Assembly (NCBI GenBank): GCA_002495685.1
Contig: DAGJ01000022.1
Span: forward strand, 1 to 20,479
DNA length: 20,479 nucleotides
Source of the DNA: Methanobrevibacter sp. UBA412
GTDB lineage: Archaea > Methanobacteriota > Methanobacteria > Methanobacteriales > Methanobacteriaceae
Reading direction: 5' to 3'
Shown: positions 1 to 7,051 of the stretch, one piece after another
Position numbering within the stretch: position 1 is the stretch's first letter
Layout of the letters: every line of letters begins with the position of its first letter
Made by a program: the position numbers and the translations under genes
Notes under the pieces: generated by a model
Database searches by the model: none
Told to the model about the DNA's origin: nothing
Seen by the model: only the letters and a program-made list of their open reading frames with translations

Positions 1-73
1 CAACTAAGTTTTTGACAGAGCCATTATAAAAATATATATTTATTATTAAAACTAAAGATAATTATATTATAAT

Positions 74-81
74 TTTATATA
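74..81 (+). promoter_or_regulatory. TATA box of the ior operon
   Basis: TTTATATA lies about 40 bases before the iorA start, in an AT-only stretch. An archaeal start site about 25 bases downstream would fall near 104, just before the GGTGA ribosome binding site at 109-113. The assignment is by spacing and motif only. Confidence 0.5.
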
Positions 82-119
82 AAATTTGAAATTTTTTATT
101 AATAATTGGTGAAATCGTT

Positions 120-2051
120 ATGAGTTATGAAAAATTAACAAAAGGTGAAAAAGGAGAAAAACTATTTTTGCTTGGAAATGAAGCAGCAGTACGTGGTGCT
201 TTTGAGTCTGGAGTAAAAGTAAGTGCAACTTATCCAGGAACACCCTCATCAGAAATAGGTAATATTTTATCTTTAACAGCAAAAAATGCTAATATGTATT
301 TTGAATTCTCAGCAAATGAAAAAACAGCAATGGAAATAGCAGCAACTGCTGCTGTAAGTAATTTGCGATCATTTACTTTCATGAAACATGTTGGGATGAA
401 TGTGGCAAGTGATTCTGCAATGACTACTGCATATAGTGGGGTGAATGCTGGAATGGTTATACTTGTTGCAGATGATCCATCAACTTTCTCTTCTCAAAAT
501 GAGCAAGATACAAGAAACTTTGCAAGACAATCCAATCTTCCAGTTTTAGAACCAAGTAATCCTCAAGAAGTAAAAGACATGATGGTTTATGCTTATAATT
601 TATCTGAAGAAATAGGATTACCTGTAATTGTTAGAACAACAACACGAGTATCTCATATGAGAGGACCAGTAACATTAGGAGACATTCCTAAATCTGAGGA
701 AGATATACGGGATGGTGAATATTGGCCTAGAGGACACTTTGATAAAAATCCAAGTCAATATGTTCCTGTACCTGCAAATGCATTAGATATGCACACAGTT
801 CTTGTAAATAAGATAGATTCTTTAGAAAAATTTGCATTTGAATCTGAATTAAATAAAGTCTATCATTTTGATAATATTGGTACTCCTGCAAAGTTATATG
901 GTAAATTTGGTGTAATTTCAAGTAGTAGTGCTTTTAATTATGCATATGATGTAATCAACAAGGATAAATTAGGTATTGATATACTTAAATTAGGATTATC
1001 ATATCCTGTAAGTGAAGATTTAATATTAGATTTTGTGAAAGATTTAGATGGAATTTTCATAGTTGAAGAAGTAGATCCAATACTTGAAATAAGTGTTTTA
1101 GCAATCCTTGGAGAAAATGGTTTAGATATTCCAGTTTATGGGAAAAGAAATGGAACATTCCCTTTTGTTCATGAGTATAGTCAAGATATTGTTAAAGAAT
1201 CATTTAACAGAATATTAAATTATTATGAATTTGAAGATAATGAAGATTCCCCTGCAATAAAAGAATTAAAAGATTCTATTCCTAATCGTCAACCAACTTT
1301 ATGTGCTGGTTGTCCTCATCGTTCAAGTTATTATTCAATTGGTAAAGCTGCAGAAGAATTAGAAATACCTGAATCTGAGATGGTTTTTGCTTCTGATATT
1401 GGATGTTATACTTTAGGTATTAGTCCACCGTATAATGCTGCAGATTACTTATTAAGTATGGGTTCCAGTATTGGTGATGGATGTGGATTTAGTAAATCCA
1501 CTAATCAATATGTTTGTAGTTTTATTGGAGATAGTACATTTTTCCATAGTGGAATAGCTCCTCTTATTAATGCTGTTCATAATAATAATAAGAATTTAGT
1601 TGTAACTATATTAGATAATCGTATAACTGCTATGACTGGAGGCCAACCAAATCCTGGATTACCTGTTGATGGTGTTGGGGATGAAGCTCCTGCAATAAAT
1701 ATTGAGAAATTAGTTGAAGCTATTGGTGTTAAATTTATTAGAACAACTAATCCTCATAGTATAAGAAAAACTATTGATATTTATAAAGAAGCATTAGAAT
1801 ATGAAGGAGTTAGTGTTGTAATAACACAATTCCCATGTACACTTATTAAAGGGATTAAAAAACGAAAACCAATGAGTATTCAAGATAATTGTACAAAATG
1901 TTATAAATGTGTGGATGAATTGGCTTGTCCTGCAATATCTAAAATAGGTGATGATGTAGTTATTGATAGTAATATGTGTTTTGGATGTGTGGCATGTGCT
2001 CAAATATGTCCGGAAAAAGCTATAAAAGCTAAAAAAGAGGATGGTGAATAG
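120..2051 (+). CDS. iorA: Indolepyruvate:ferredoxin oxidoreductase, alpha subunit
   Basis: Large subunit of the cytoplasmic, thiamine-diphosphate-dependent enzyme that converts aryl pyruvates (indole-, phenyl-, hydroxyphenylpyruvate) plus CoA to aryl acetyl-CoA, reducing ferredoxin. In methanogens it can run in reverse to make aromatic amino acids from aryl acids. The 643 residues match the family length. The N-terminal third is the pyruvate-oxidoreductase-like domain (YPGTPSSEI at 38-46). The CAGCPHR motif is at 395-401, and the thiamine-diphosphate-binding segment runs from IGDSTFFHSG (469-478) to LDNRITAMTG (498-507). The C-terminus is a two-cluster ferredoxin domain with Cys591/594/597/603 and Cys620/623/626/630. 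The start follows GGTGA by 6-7 bases. iorB begins two bases after the stop, so the two are co-transcribed. Confidence 0.97.
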   Translation: MSYEKLTKGEKGEKLFLLGNEAAVRGAFESGVKVSATYPGTPSSEIGNILSLTAKNANMYFEFSANEKTAMEIAATAAVSNLRSFTFMKHVGMNVASDSAMTTAYSGVNAGMVILVADDPSTFSSQNEQDTRNFARQSNLPVLEPSNPQEVKDMMVYAYNLSEEIGLPVIVRTTTRVSHMRGPVTLGDIPKSEEDIRDGEYWPRGHFDKNPSQYVPVPANALDMHTVLVNKIDSLEKFAFESELNKVYHFDNIGTPAKLYGKFGVISSSSAFNYAYDVINKDKLGIDILKLGLSYPVSEDLILDFVKDLDGIFIVEEVDPILEISVLAILGENGLDIPVYGKRNGTFPFVHEYSQDIVKESFNRILNYYEFEDNEDSPAIKELKDSIPNRQPTLCAGCPHRSSYYSIGKAAEELEIPESEMVFASDIGCYTLGISPPYNAADYLLSMGSSIGDGCGFSKSTNQYVCSFIGDSTFFHSGIAPLINAVHNNNKNLVVTILDNRITAMTGGQPNPGLPVDGVGDEAPAINIEKLVEAIGVKFIRTTNPHSIRKTIDIYKEALEYEGVSVVITQFPCTLIKGIKKRKPMSIQDNCTKCYKCVDELACPAISKIGDDVVIDSNMCFGCVACAQICPEKAIKAKKEDGE

Positions 2052-2053
2052 TT

Positions 2054-2650
2054 ATGTCTAATGGTACTTATAATATTTACATCTGTGGTGTAGGTGGTCA
2101 GGGAATCATTAAGACTAGTGTTGTTATTGGTGAAGCTGCAATGGCTCAAGGTTATGATGTTGCAATGAGTGAAATTCATGGTATGAGTCAAAGAGGAGGT
2201 TCAGTTTCTACTGAACTTCGAATTGGTGATTATAAAAGTAGTATTGTTGAGAATCATAAAGCTGATATGGTTCTTGGTTTTGAACCAATAGAAGTTGTTC
2301 GAGGTTTGAATAAAGCAAATTATGATACTAAAATTGTTTTTAACACAATACCTATTGTCCCTTCAACAATTTCACAAACAGGTGAAAGATATCCATCTGT
2401 TGAAAATGAGATTATTCCTACTTTAAAACAAGAATATAATAATGTGCATCCTCTTAATGGTAATCAATTAGCTGAAGATGCTGGAAGTATTTTATCATTG
2501 AATATGGTATTATTAGGTGCATTAACAGCTAGTGATGATTTCATTTTATCTAAAAACGATATTATTAAAGCTATGAAAAATAATCTTAAACCTAAATTCC
2601 ATGAAATGAATATTAAAGCTATTGAAAATGGATATAATGCTGTTAAGTAA
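2054..2650 (+). CDS. iorB: Indolepyruvate:ferredoxin oxidoreductase, beta subunit
   Basis: Small subunit of the IorAB enzyme, equivalent to the gamma domain of pyruvate:ferredoxin oxidoreductases. It closes the active site and contributes to CoA and substrate binding. At 198 residues it has the usual length. The N-terminal GVGGQGIIKTS (12-22) and SEIHGMSQRGGSVS (39-52) are family signatures. The start lies two bases after the iorA stop, and its GGTGA ribosome binding site (2043-2047) is inside the end of iorA, so translation of the pair is tightly linked. No cofactor cysteines are expected or seen. The reading frame is intact. Confidence 0.96.
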   Translation: MSNGTYNIYICGVGGQGIIKTSVVIGEAAMAQGYDVAMSEIHGMSQRGGSVSTELRIGDYKSSIVENHKADMVLGFEPIEVVRGLNKANYDTKIVFNTIPIVPSTISQTGERYPSVENEIIPTLKQEYNNVHPLNGNQLAEDAGSILSLNMVLLGALTASDDFILSKNDIIKAMKNNLKPKFHEMNIKAIENGYNAVK

Positions 2651-2680
2651 AATATATAAATTTTTAGGAGACTTTTAATC

Positions 2681-2962
2681 ATGTCATATAAAATAAAGAA
2701 TGCAATAATTAAGTGGGATAAAAGTGCTGGAAAATTTGACCTTGTAGATCCTGAAAGATACTTTAATGGAAAAGAAATATTAGTTGCAATAGATGGTGAT
2801 GATTTAATTACTATCCAATTACTTGTTAATGCTATTGTGAAAAATGATTTTAAGAATTGGAAAGAAATTCATGGTAAGAAACCTGATGATTCTATTAAAA
2901 ACTTACTTTTAAAATTAGGTTATCAAAAGGAAGAAATAGCTAAAATGTTAAGAGAATTTTAA
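2681..2962 (+). CDS. Small conserved-looking protein of unknown function, third gene of the ior operon
   Basis: I do not recognise this 93-residue, lysine-rich, soluble protein. It starts 30 bases after iorB behind an AGGAG site (2665-2669, about 11 bases from the ATG), with no obvious promoter between, so it is probably co-transcribed with iorAB. The N-terminal half (1-60) looks like a small alpha/beta fold: IIKWDKSAGKFDLVDPERYF, then EILVAIDGDDLITIQLLVNA. The C-terminal 22 residues (LLLKLGYQKEEIAKML) resemble the hydrophobic pattern of UBA-like three-helix bundles, though that is only a pattern match. There are no cysteines, signal peptide or membrane segments. A regulatory or chaperone role for IorAB is possible from position alone. 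Confidence 0.8.
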   Translation: MSYKIKNAIIKWDKSAGKFDLVDPERYFNGKEILVAIDGDDLITIQLLVNAIVKNDFKNWKEIHGKKPDDSIKNLLLKLGYQKEEIAKMLREF

Positions 2963-3020
2963 ATTTTTCTTTTCATTACATTTTTTTTAAATTTTTATTT
3001 TTTTTATTCGCAATTTTTTC
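2963..3020 (+). terminator. T-rich termination region after the ior operon
   Basis: Several runs of four to eight T follow the last gene of the ior operon within about 50 bases, with no stem-loop. Archaeal polymerases stop at such U-tracts, and the next gene has its own promoter. Confidence 0.4.
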
Positions 3021-3063
3021 TATTTTTTATATTTTTATTCATTAAAAAATCAAATCATATTAT

Positions 3064-3089
3064 TTTATATACTTATAAAACCTAGGTTT
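3064..3089 (+). promoter_or_regulatory. Promoter of the hydroxyacyl-CoA dehydrogenase gene, with palindrome
   Basis: The TATA box is TTTATATAC at 3064-3072. Fourteen bases after its first base begins the perfect 12-base palindrome AAACCTAGGTTT (3078-3089), which lies between the TATA box and the expected start site near 3090-3095. A protein bound there would block initiation, so it is a plausible repressor operator. The same TATA core and a related AAAC...AGGTTT segment occur at the same distance upstream of the stress-protein gene at 6022. Confidence 0.5.
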
Positions 3090-3123
3090 ACATGTTTATT
3101 TATAATTGCTGGAGGTTTAATAA

Positions 3124-4059
3124 ATGAGTATGAAAAATATAGTAGTTGCAGGTGGAGGAGTTTTAGGTAGTCAAATAGCTTTTCAAACTGCTTTTAAAGG
3201 ATTCAATGTAACAATTTGGTTACGAAGTGAAGGATCTATTGGAAGAGCTAAACCTAAACTTGAAAGAGTAAAAAATATATATTTAACAACTCTTGAACAA
3301 ATGAAAACAGACCCAAGTGCATATTGTAATGGGTTTACTGATAAAAAAGATTTAACTGATGATGAAATCGATGAATTGAAAAATAAAGCTGAATTAGCAT
3401 ATGATAATATAACTTTAACTACAAGTTATGCTGAAGCAGGTAATGATGCTGATTTAATTATTGAAGCAATTGCTGAAGATCCAAAACAAAAAATTCCTTT
3501 TTATCAAGAATTAGCTAAAAATATTCCGGATAAAACTATTATTGTTACTAATTCTTCTACATTACTTCCTAGTGCATTTGCTGAGTATACTGGTCGTCCT
3601 GAAAAATATCTTGCATTACATTTTGCAAATTCTATTTGGAAGAATAATACTGCAGAAGTTATGGGGCATGCTGGTACTGATCAAAAATACTATGATATAG
3701 TGGTTGATTTTGCTGAGAAAATTGGTATGGTTCCTTTACAACTTAAAAAAGAACAACCTGGTTATATACTTAACTCTATGTTAGTTCCATTTTTAAATGC
3801 TGCTGAAATGTTATATGCAAAAGGTGTAGCTGATCCTGAAACTATTGATAAAACTTGGGTACTTGCTACAGGTGCACCTATTGGACCTTTCAGAATTTTA
3901 GATATTGTAGGTTTAACTACTGCTTATAATATTGTTATTATGAACCCTAATGCATCTGATATTGAAACTATTGAGGGAAAAATAGCAGCTATGCTTAAAG
4001 AGAAAATTGATGCTGGAAAAACTGGTATTAATGCTGGTGAAGGATTTTATAAATATTAA
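3124..4059 (+). CDS. 3-hydroxyacyl-CoA (3-hydroxybutyryl-CoA) dehydrogenase-like protein
   Basis: This NAD-dependent dehydrogenase is of the type that oxidises 3-hydroxyacyl-CoA to 3-oxoacyl-CoA. The Rossmann motif GGGVLGSQIA is at 10-19. NSSTLLPS (143-150) is in the usual substrate-loop position. The catalytic pair is likely His166 (ALHFAN) and Glu178 (TAEVMGH). The C-terminal helical domain carries PGYILNSMLVPFLNAAE (212-228) and GAPIGPFRILDIVGL (250-264). At 311 residues it is some 25 longer than many single-domain members; the extra length is mostly a charged segment at about 55-92. GGAGG at 3111-3115 sets the start. No thiolase, crotonase or acyl-CoA dehydrogenase lies nearby, so the substrate is unknown. 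Acquisition from gut bacteria is an inference. Confidence 0.9.
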   Translation: MSMKNIVVAGGGVLGSQIAFQTAFKGFNVTIWLRSEGSIGRAKPKLERVKNIYLTTLEQMKTDPSAYCNGFTDKKDLTDDEIDELKNKAELAYDNITLTTSYAEAGNDADLIIEAIAEDPKQKIPFYQELAKNIPDKTIIVTNSSTLLPSAFAEYTGRPEKYLALHFANSIWKNNTAEVMGHAGTDQKYYDIVVDFAEKIGMVPLQLKKEQPGYILNSMLVPFLNAAEMLYAKGVADPETIDKTWVLATGAPIGPFRILDIVGLTTAYNIVIMNPNASDIETIEGKIAAMLKEKIDAGKTGINAGEGFYKY

Positions 4060-4093
4060 ATTTTAAATATTTTTTATTCTTTTTTTTATTTTT

Positions 4094-4140
4094 GAGGGTT
4101 GGCCATAAATAGTTTTTGATATTTTTTGGTATTACTTTTT
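4094..4140 (+). repeat. Left terminal inverted repeat of the insertion sequence
   Basis: The first 12 bases match the right end perfectly in inverted orientation, and the match then decays. It lies just beyond the transposase stop codon. Confidence 0.85.
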
Positions 4141-4141
4141 T

Positions 4142-5632
4142 TTATTTTTCTGTGGTTTTGCATTTTAGGTTGAGTGTTGCTCCTATTTTTTCTATGAATT
4201 GGGTTATGTTTTCTGTTTCGTCATATGTGTTTTTGATTATGTGGTTTAGTCTTTTTAGGTTGTATGTTAGTGCTTGTAGTGCTAGTATGTGTTTTGTGTG
4301 TTGTATTCCTGTTGTGGGTAGTTCATTTATGTGGTAGTAGGTTTTAAGTGTACCGAATGGTGCTTCTACTGTGCTTGATCTTTTTTTAAACATGTTTTTG
4401 TATTCTTTTGTTTCCATTTGTTTTTTCATTTTTAGGGCTGTGTTACTTGTGAATTCTGTTATTTGTCTTTGTGTTCCTTTGTAGCATTTTTCTTTATCAG
4501 GGCAGTCTTGGCATGCATTGTAGTTCCAGTATCTTCTTTCGATTTTATAAGGTTTTGTTTCATTTTCTAGGTAATGTTTGATTTCTTGTTGGAAAGGTAG
4601 TTCTTGTTTATTTGGGCAAATGTAAGTGTCTTTTTCTAGATCATGCTTGAAGTGGTCTTTATGGAATGGGTTTTCACTTAATCTTCCTGTGTTTTCTCGA
4701 GTTTGTTTTCTATCTGGTATTAGTCCTTTGATATTATTTTGTTCTAGGTATTGGAAGCTGGTTTCGGTGTGGTATCCTGTATCTGCACTTACATATTCGG
4801 GTTCATCGTTGATGTTATTTATTGCATTTTTCACTATTTCTGGTAATTCATAATGGTCTGTTGGTTTTTGTGAAACTTTTACTGCACAAATAAGTTTGGA
4901 AACGGTGTCTACAGCGCTTTGAACATTGTATGCGACCTCATTTAATCCTTGTTTATTATGCATCCAACGAGCTTCAACATCGTTTACAGGTACTGTATTT
5001 TGACCGGACATCTTTATTTGAGTTTGTAACTCAAATAGTAATTCTAATTTATCTTCATTGTTTAAATCTGTTCGTTCAATCAATTTACGTGCTGGACGTG
5101 GGAGTTTTTTAATTTTCTTATTAGGTAACTTTAATCCACTATAATACTGAATTATAGTATTAATGTCTTTTTCATGTAAAACATTAAATTTAGAGTTGTA
5201 TGCTTTTTTAATAGTTCTATCGATGGATATATGCTTAAAATCTGTGATTCCTAATTCATTTGCAAAAAGTAAAGTACTTCCAATAAAAACATTAAATAAA
5301 TAACCATAATCACGGATGAATTTTCGAATACTTCTTTGAGAAGGTTTAATTCCATTAGAAACATATAAATAAATTTTATGATACTTAGTATGATCTTCTA
5401 TAACTTTAGAACTAGTAACACCCTCATTAAAAGCATAAATAATTAATTTAAACATTTTACGAACCGGTAAAACAGGCCTACCCTTTCCTCCCATGTTTTC
5501 TTCAACCTTTAAAACTGGGAAAAATTCATCAACAAAACGCACAATAAAACGAGAAAGATGATCCTTAGGAATATCATCATCTAAACGCTCCAATTTAAAA
5601 CTAGATTGTTTAATATCCATAACTAACATCAT
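4142..5632 (-). CDS. IS1182-family DDE transposase
   Basis: Enzyme that cuts and joins the ends of its insertion sequence. All 496 residues are in one open frame. The N-terminal region (about 10-110) is the DUF772-like DNA-binding part: GRPVLPVRKMFKLIIYAFNEG at 51-71, then SQRSIRKFIRDYG. The RNase H-like core carries a complete acidic triad, likely Asp138 (ISIDRTIKKA), Asp284 (VSADTGYHTE) and Glu423 (STVEAPFGTLK). A cysteine group (Cys339, then Cys374/377/383 in CQDCPDKEKC) between the second Asp and the Glu is typical of this family and may bind metal. The gene converges with the dehydrogenase. The start at 5632 has no clear ribosome binding site; Met5 is an alternative. Confidence 0.93.
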   Translation of the reverse strand: MMLVMDIKQSSFKLERLDDDIPKDHLSRFIVRFVDEFFPVLKVEENMGGKGRPVLPVRKMFKLIIYAFNEGVTSSKVIEDHTKYHKIYLYVSNGIKPSQRSIRKFIRDYGYLFNVFIGSTLLFANELGITDFKHISIDRTIKKAYNSKFNVLHEKDINTIIQYYSGLKLPNKKIKKLPRPARKLIERTDLNNEDKLELLFELQTQIKMSGQNTVPVNDVEARWMHNKQGLNEVAYNVQSAVDTVSKLICAVKVSQKPTDHYELPEIVKNAINNINDEPEYVSADTGYHTETSFQYLEQNNIKGLIPDRKQTRENTGRLSENPFHKDHFKHDLEKDTYICPNKQELPFQQEIKHYLENETKPYKIERRYWNYNACQDCPDKEKCYKGTQRQITEFTSNTALKMKKQMETKEYKNMFKKRSSTVEAPFGTLKTYYHINELPTTGIQHTKHILALQALTYNLKRLNHIIKNTYDETENITQFIEKIGATLNLKCKTTEK

Positions 5633-5840
5633 TGAATTAATAATACTTAATATTAATATATGTAACTACTAGTATATAAATATAACTATTTAAAAACACT
5701 TAAAATAAAAAAATAAACATGAAAAATTAATATAAAACAATACCAAGAAAATAAAACACACTAAAAAAAAATTAACACCCAAAAATGACAACAAAAATAA
5801 AAAAAAACATGAAAAATAATAACTTAAAAAAATAAAATAA

Positions 5841-5887
5841 AAAAAAGTATTACAAAAAATTAAAAAATCGATTTTTGGCCAACCCTC
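5841..5887 (-). repeat. Right terminal inverted repeat of the insertion sequence
   Basis: TGGCCAACCCTC closes the element. Just inside is a 14-base palindrome, AAAAATCGATTTTT (5863-5876), that the left end lacks. It may be a binding site near the transposase promoter end. Confidence 0.85.
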
Positions 5888-5909
5888 TTTTTATTCTTTT
5901 TTCGTTAAT

Positions 5910-5917
5910 TTTATATA
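5910..5917 (+). promoter_or_regulatory. TATA box of the universal stress protein gene
   Basis: TTTATATA lies 23 bases outside the right end of the insertion sequence, so the element did not separate the gene from its core promoter. A start site near 5935-5942 is expected. The segment from 5910 to 5936 resembles the dehydrogenase promoter at 3064-3089. Confidence 0.55.
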
Positions 5918-5943
5918 CTATTTAAACTATAGGTTTTTTTATC

Positions 5944-5967
5944 AACATGTATAAAATTATACATGTT
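5944..5967 (+). promoter_or_regulatory. Perfect inverted repeat, candidate operator of the stress protein gene
   Basis: Arms AACATGTATAA and TTATACATGTT are perfect 11-base complements separated by two bases. The repeat lies at or just after the predicted start site, where bound protein would block transcription. It could also form an RNA hairpin. The nearby PadR-type regulator is a candidate binder, but nothing in the sequence proves it. Confidence 0.6.
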
Positions 5968-5972
5968 AACTT

Positions 5973-5995
5973 TTATCCTTAAAATAAAAGGATAA
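5973..5995 (+). promoter_or_regulatory. Second inverted repeat in the stress protein leader
   Basis: TTATCCTT and AAGGATAA are perfect 8-base complements around a 7-base A-rich spacer, ending about 11 bases before the ribosome binding site AAGGTGG (6007-6013). In RNA it could form a small hairpin beside the site. In DNA it could be a second operator. Confidence 0.4.
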
Positions 5996-6021
5996 TAAAA
6001 AAAATTAAGGTGGAAAAAAAT

Positions 6022-6444
6022 ATGTATGATAAAGTTTTATTACCTACAGATGGTTCAGAATATTCAGAAGAAGAAATTTCAAGAGTAAAAAAAGTATTAA
6101 ATCCCAATGGGGAAATAATTATATTATCAGTTGCTAATAAATTAGTCCCTTATGTATTCCAAAAAAAAGAACATATTGATGATATAAATAAAACATTCTA
6201 TGAAGAAGCTCAAAAAAATGTAGAACACATGAAACAACAATTTGATTCAGATTGTAATATCACCACAAAAGTTGTTGTAGGTTTTGCAGCTGAAAAAATA
6301 GTTGAAGTAGCTGAAGAAGATGATGTAGATTTAATTATCATATCCGGATCTGGACGAAGTGGAGTTCAAAAGTTTTTATTAGGAAGTGTAGCTGAAAGAG
6401 TTGTTGTAACTGCAAGTACTGATGTATTATTAGTACGTAATTAA
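6022..6444 (+). CDS. Universal stress protein (UspA family)
   Basis: Small cytoplasmic nucleotide-binding protein of the stress-response type. The chosen ATG gives 140 residues starting MYDKVLLPTDGSEYS, the usual family opening. An in-frame GTG at 6010 would add four residues, but that GTG is part of the ribosome binding site AAGGTGG, eight bases before the ATG. The ATP-binding loop is GRSGVQKFLLGS (111-122), fitting G-x9-G-S. The first glycine of the wider G-x2-G-x9-G motif is Ser108, so ATP binding is likely but not certain. The C-terminal strand TDVLLVRN is typical. The gene stands alone behind a promoter with two inverted repeats, so it is probably regulated. Confidence 0.92.
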   Translation: MYDKVLLPTDGSEYSEEEISRVKKVLNPNGEIIILSVANKLVPYVFQKKEHIDDINKTFYEEAQKNVEHMKQQFDSDCNITTKVVVGFAAEKIVEVAEEDDVDLIIISGSGRSGVQKFLLGSVAERVVVTASTDVLLVRN

Positions 6445-6467
6445 ATTTTCTATAAAAAAAATTTAAA

Positions 6468-6497
6468 TTAATGATATGAAAATTTCTATATTATTAA
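6468..6497 (+). promoter_or_regulatory. Imperfect dyad upstream of the PadR-type regulator
   Basis: TTAATGATAT and ATATTATTAA are complementary except at one position, separated by ten bases, and end just before the GGTGA site (6499-6503). This is a possible autoregulation site. The AT-only composition weakens the case. Confidence 0.3.
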
Positions 6498-6510
6498 TGG
6501 TGAATTTACT

Positions 6511-6924
6511 ATGAGGAATGATGAATTAATTAATGAAGATGAAACACATTTATTATTTAAAGAAAATAAAGTCCTAATTAAAAATATTTCTAATGGTATA
6601 ATGAGAAGTTTAATTGTATGGAATCTTTCAAAAAAATCTCTTCATGGTTACAATTTGATGAAAAAAATAGATGAATTTTTTAAACCCCAAATTGAAGCTG
6701 GTTTAATTAAAAATGTTAGTCATAGTAAAGTTTATCCCATATTAAATCAAATGGAAGAAGAAGGGTTACTTAAAAGTCATGAAGGTATGCATAATAATCA
6801 TCAAGTTAAATTTTATAATTTAACTTCTAAGGGAAGCAGGGTTTTTGAAACAGTTAAACATGATTTCCAAAAGAATTTTAAAAGAGATATTGTTCAAGAT
6901 TATATATTTACATGTCTAAAATAA
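6511..6924 (+). CDS. PadR-family transcriptional regulator
   Basis: DNA-binding winged-helix protein of 137 residues. The PadR pattern is clear: IMRSLIVWNLSKKSLHGYNLM (30-50) for the first helices, HSKVYPILNQMEEEGLLKS (71-89) for the recognition helix and turn, and VKFYNLTSKGSRVFE (99-113) for the wing. The C-terminal dimerisation helix is short (114-137). About 28 residues precede the domain. PadR proteins are usually repressors released by small molecules, classically phenolic acids. The stress-protein gene ends 66 bases upstream, and a dyad lies in that gap. The start follows GGTGA by seven bases. The regulated genes cannot be read from sequence; the stress protein, the dehydrogenase and the regulator itself are candidates. 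Confidence 0.88.
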   Translation: MRNDELINEDETHLLFKENKVLIKNISNGIMRSLIVWNLSKKSLHGYNLMKKIDEFFKPQIEAGLIKNVSHSKVYPILNQMEEEGLLKSHEGMHNNHQVKFYNLTSKGSRVFETVKHDFQKNFKRDIVQDYIFTCLK

Positions 6925-7051
6925 TTTTATTGAATAAATATTCTATTTTTCCCATTTTTTTTTAAAACTATTTTTTAATATATATTTGACTCTAAAAAAA
7001 GTGGTAGGTAGGAAAAAATAGATTAATAATTAATTAATTTTCCCATTTTTT
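6925..7051. repeat. Convergent intergenic region with paired T-rich repeats
   Basis: The string TTTTCCCATTTTTTTT occurs at 6947-6962 and again at 7038-7053, reaching the stop codon of the minus-strand gene. CTATTTTTCC (6943-6952) is nearly complementary to GGAAAAAATAG (7011-7021). Between them is GGTAGGTAGG (7003-7012). Two genes converge here, so bidirectional termination is the simplest role. Confidence 0.4.

Larger units (their letters stand above)
4094..5887 (-). mobile_element. IS1182-type insertion sequence, apparently complete
   Basis: A single transposase gene is enclosed by terminal inverted repeats. The left end starts GAGGGTTGGCCA at 4094. The right end is its exact complement ending at 5887, and imperfect similarity continues inward for about 45 bases, including a shared T-rich block next to TATTAC/TAATAC. 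This gives a 1794-base element. About 245 bases between transposase start and right end are A-rich and non-coding. A 15-base T-rich string (TTTTTATTCTTTTTT) occurs at 4071-4085 and again at 5888-5902. It could be related to target duplication, but the left copy is eight bases away from the element edge. The element sits 34 bases past the dehydrogenase stop and breaks no recognisable gene. Confidence 0.88.

Noticed and set aside
4116..5112. Plus-strand open frames inside the insertion sequence
   Set aside because: They are antisense to an intact transposase and show biased, non-protein-like composition.
4088..5892. TTTTT as a 5-base target duplication of the insertion sequence
   Set aside because: T-runs are everywhere in this spacer, so the match carries no information.
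6010..6021. GTG start adding four residues to the stress protein
   Set aside because: The GTG is part of the AAGGTGG ribosome binding site at proper distance from ATG 6022, and the family begins at that ATG.
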